A stretch of DNA of 64,000 nt, taken from contig NZ_JACYXF010000023.1 of the NCBI RefSeq assembly GCF_015352985.1, forward strand, positions 25,324-89,323. The letters are read 5' to 3'. This DNA comes from Noviherbaspirillum malthae (GTDB lineage Bacteria; Pseudomonadota; Gammaproteobacteria; Burkholderiales; Burkholderiaceae_D). Numbering within the stretch: the first letter of the stretch is position 1; the number at the start of each line of letters is the position of its first letter. The notes below the pieces were generated by a model. That model made no database searches. It was not told the origin of the DNA and saw nothing but the letters and a program-made list of their open reading frames with translations. The translations under genes and the position numbers were made by a program. Of the stretch, positions 62,577 to 64,000 are shown in pieces.

Positions 62577-63161
62577 ATGGGAAACCGACTCTCGAAAATC
62601 GCGACACGCACCGGCGACAACGGCACCACGGGACTGGGAGACGGCAGCCGCGTCGCCAAGGACAGCCTGCGCGTGCATGCGATGGGCGATGTGGATGAAC
62701 TCAATTCGCATATCGGCCTCTTGTTGTGCGAGGAACTGCCGAGCGCGCTGCGCGAGGAACTCGTTTCCATCCAGCACGACCTGTTCGATCTCGGCGGCGA
62801 ACTCTGCATCCCCGGCTATACGTTGATCACCGACGTGCATGTGGGCCGGCTCGACACCCTGCTGGAAAAATACAATGCCGACCTGCCGCCGCTGAAGGAT
62901 TTCATCCTGCCCGCCGGCTCGCGCGCCGCCGCCCTCGCCCATGTCTGCCGCACCATCTGCCGCCGCGCCGAACGCGCCATCGTCAGCCTCGGCAACAGCG
63001 AACAGATCAATGACAACCCCAGGCAGTACATGAACCGGCTGTCCGACCTGATGTTCGTGCTGTCGCGAGTGCTCAACCGCTTTGCGGGCGGCAGCGATGT
63101 GCTGTGGGAGAAGGACAGGAAGCGGGAAGTCAGCGATGCGCCGCGGACTGAAGCCGACTGA
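62577..63161 (+). CDS. Cob(I)alamin adenosyltransferase, PduO type
   Basis: A 194-residue ATP:cob(I)alamin adenosyltransferase that makes adenosylcobalamin. Motifs are TRTGDNGTTGLGDGSRV, DVDELNSHIG, CRTICRRAERAIV and YMNRLSDLMFVLSRVLNR. No cobalamin-dependent enzyme or cobalamin riboswitch is seen nearby. It is divergent from the dehydrogenase gene across 158 bases. Confidence 0.95.
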   Translation: MGNRLSKIATRTGDNGTTGLGDGSRVAKDSLRVHAMGDVDELNSHIGLLLCEELPSALREELVSIQHDLFDLGGELCIPGYTLITDVHVGRLDTLLEKYNADLPPLKDFILPAGSRAAALAHVCRTICRRAERAIVSLGNSEQINDNPRQYMNRLSDLMFVLSRVLNRFAGGSDVLWEKDRKREVSDAPRTEAD

Positions 63162-63393
63162 TTATTTCATCGCGGATTGCTCCATCAATCTTCGGGATCG
63201 GGCTGACGCCGCTTGAGTTCTCGGTCATAAAGCATTTCGTCGCGAACACAACAGAGAGTTAGCAAAAAAACTATTTTTCTCGCTTTGCGTGTTAGTATCC
63301 CGGCAACTATTTTGTTGCCATATGCACAATTTCTATGCGTGAATTCACTGTCGCACGCCTCGACAGAAATAGCGCCGTTGCCGGGAATAACAC

Positions 63394-64000
63394 ATGTCAC
63401 TTGCTCCTTTCGATGACAAGGAAGAGAACCTACTAAAGAGTTTGCCTTCCTCCCCTTCACTTCTGTCTTCATCAGCCGCGCTTGCTGCAGCAGCCGGCAA
63501 ACTCAATCCCAACATCGCCAAGGCCGCTCAAGCCGCCGGCCTCGCACAGCAAGCCGCCCAATTGCTGAACATCGCCGGCCACCCGCTGCACGGCCAAGCC
63601 ATCCGCGACTTCGCTACCCCCACCGCACCGTTCTTCCCCACCTTCGCCAGCACCGAACAGGCCGACGACGTCGAGGAAAGCCTCTCCGCTTTAGCGGGCA
63701 TCCCCCAATTCACCGACACCCACCGCCTGCTGCGCTTCACCTCCCCGCTGCCGCCCGAGAAAACCCTCATGGTCGACACGCTGCACGCCCATGCCGCCCT
63801 GTCCGAACCCTTCCACCTGCGCCTGCAGCTGCTCTCCACCCACGCCGGCATCGAACTCAAGGAACTCATGGGCAAGAACGTCACCGTCGGCATCGAGCAG
63901 GACGACGGCAGCGAGCACTACTTCAACGGCTACATCCACCACTTCGCCTTTTCCCATGCCGACGGCGGCTTCGCCTGCTACCACGCCGAAGTCCTGCCCT
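63394..64000 (+). CDS. vgrG: Type VI secretion spike protein VgrG, 5' part
   Basis: The frame is open from ATG 63394 to the window end (202 codons). From about residue 109 it has the VgrG/Rhs N-terminal domain: RLLRFTSPLPPEKTLMVDTL, FHLRLQLLS, IELKELMGKNVTVGI and YFNGYIHHF. The first ~105 residues are an Ala/Leu/Ser-rich extension (for example ALAAAAGKLNPNIAKAAQAA) not found in the shortest VgrG proteins. VgrG trimers cap the T6SS tube and may carry effectors. A 232-base AT-rich leader precedes it. Confidence 0.87.
   Translation, partial: MSLAPFDDKEENLLKSLPSSPSLLSSSAALAAAAGKLNPNIAKAAQAAGLAQQAAQLLNIAGHPLHGQAIRDFATPTAPFFPTFASTEQADDVEESLSALAGIPQFTDTHRLLRFTSPLPPEKTLMVDTLHAHAALSEPFHLRLQLLSTHAGIELKELMGKNVTVGIEQDDGSEHYFNGYIHHFAFSHADGGFACYHAEVLP

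Noticed and set aside
63185..63472. 95-codon minus-strand frame next to vgrG
   Set aside because: It overlaps the vgrG start, lacks a convincing ribosome site and matches no family I recognise.

Overview
The window is an ordinary stretch of chromosome from a GC-rich betaproteobacterium. Oxalobacteraceae (Herbaspirillum/Noviherbaspirillum-like) is my best inference from protein character and gene order; no rRNA or other formal marker is present. About 60 protein genes are packed tightly on both strands. I see no tRNA, rRNA, CRISPR array, integrase or transposase. Most of the window is core housekeeping, and the last 600 bases enter a type VI secretion gene.

Layout. 1-6481: ybeY (3' end), corC, lnt, glyQ, glyS and gmhB (rRNA maturation, lipoprotein acylation, glycyl-tRNA synthetase, LPS heptose). 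6550-8752: a PlsC-like acyltransferase, a YgjP-type metallopeptidase and glyoxalase I. 9042-14544 (minus): lptD-surA-pdxA-rsmA, outer-membrane biogenesis linked to PLP synthesis and rRNA methylation. Divergent from it is amgK-murU (peptidoglycan recycling), followed by pepP and a UbiH-type hydroxylase. 19084-22103 (minus): pntAB. 22527-24108: nudJ-mnmA. 24419-26233: an iron cluster of hemP, an unknown 107-residue protein, bfd and bfr, with two Fur-box-like sites. 26371-32251: a GST, purB and a redox/stress cluster (cytochrome b561, two YceI proteins, MarR, cytochrome c', b-type cytochrome).

32353-38099 (minus): queA-tgt-yajC-secD-secF. 38279-41568: recG and oxyR. 41756-46072 (minus): ugpB-ugpA-ugpE-ugpC glycerol-3-phosphate uptake. 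46265-49129: ubiA, a DUF883 protein, proC and yggS. 49247-51927: pilT-pilU-glutathione peroxidase. 51947-53001 (minus): lrgA-lrgB. 53348-55825 (minus): a five-PAS diguanylate cyclase whose third PAS resembles a LOV photosensor. 56126-62418 (minus): glcD-glcE-glcF, a LysR regulator and a second FAD-linked 2-hydroxyacid dehydrogenase. 62577-63161: PduO-type cobalamin adenosyltransferase. 63394-end: the 5' part of a vgrG.

No clearly new multigene system stands out. The best leads are the degenerate LOV-like domain in the cyclase, a modular long palindrome present in two copies 44 kb apart, the Fur-linked iron cluster with an unknown protein, a perfect nested inverted repeat between ugpB and ugpA, and the vgrG with an Ala-rich N-terminal extension at the window edge. 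Start codons were chosen by family alignment from memory and by visible Shine-Dalgarno sequences.
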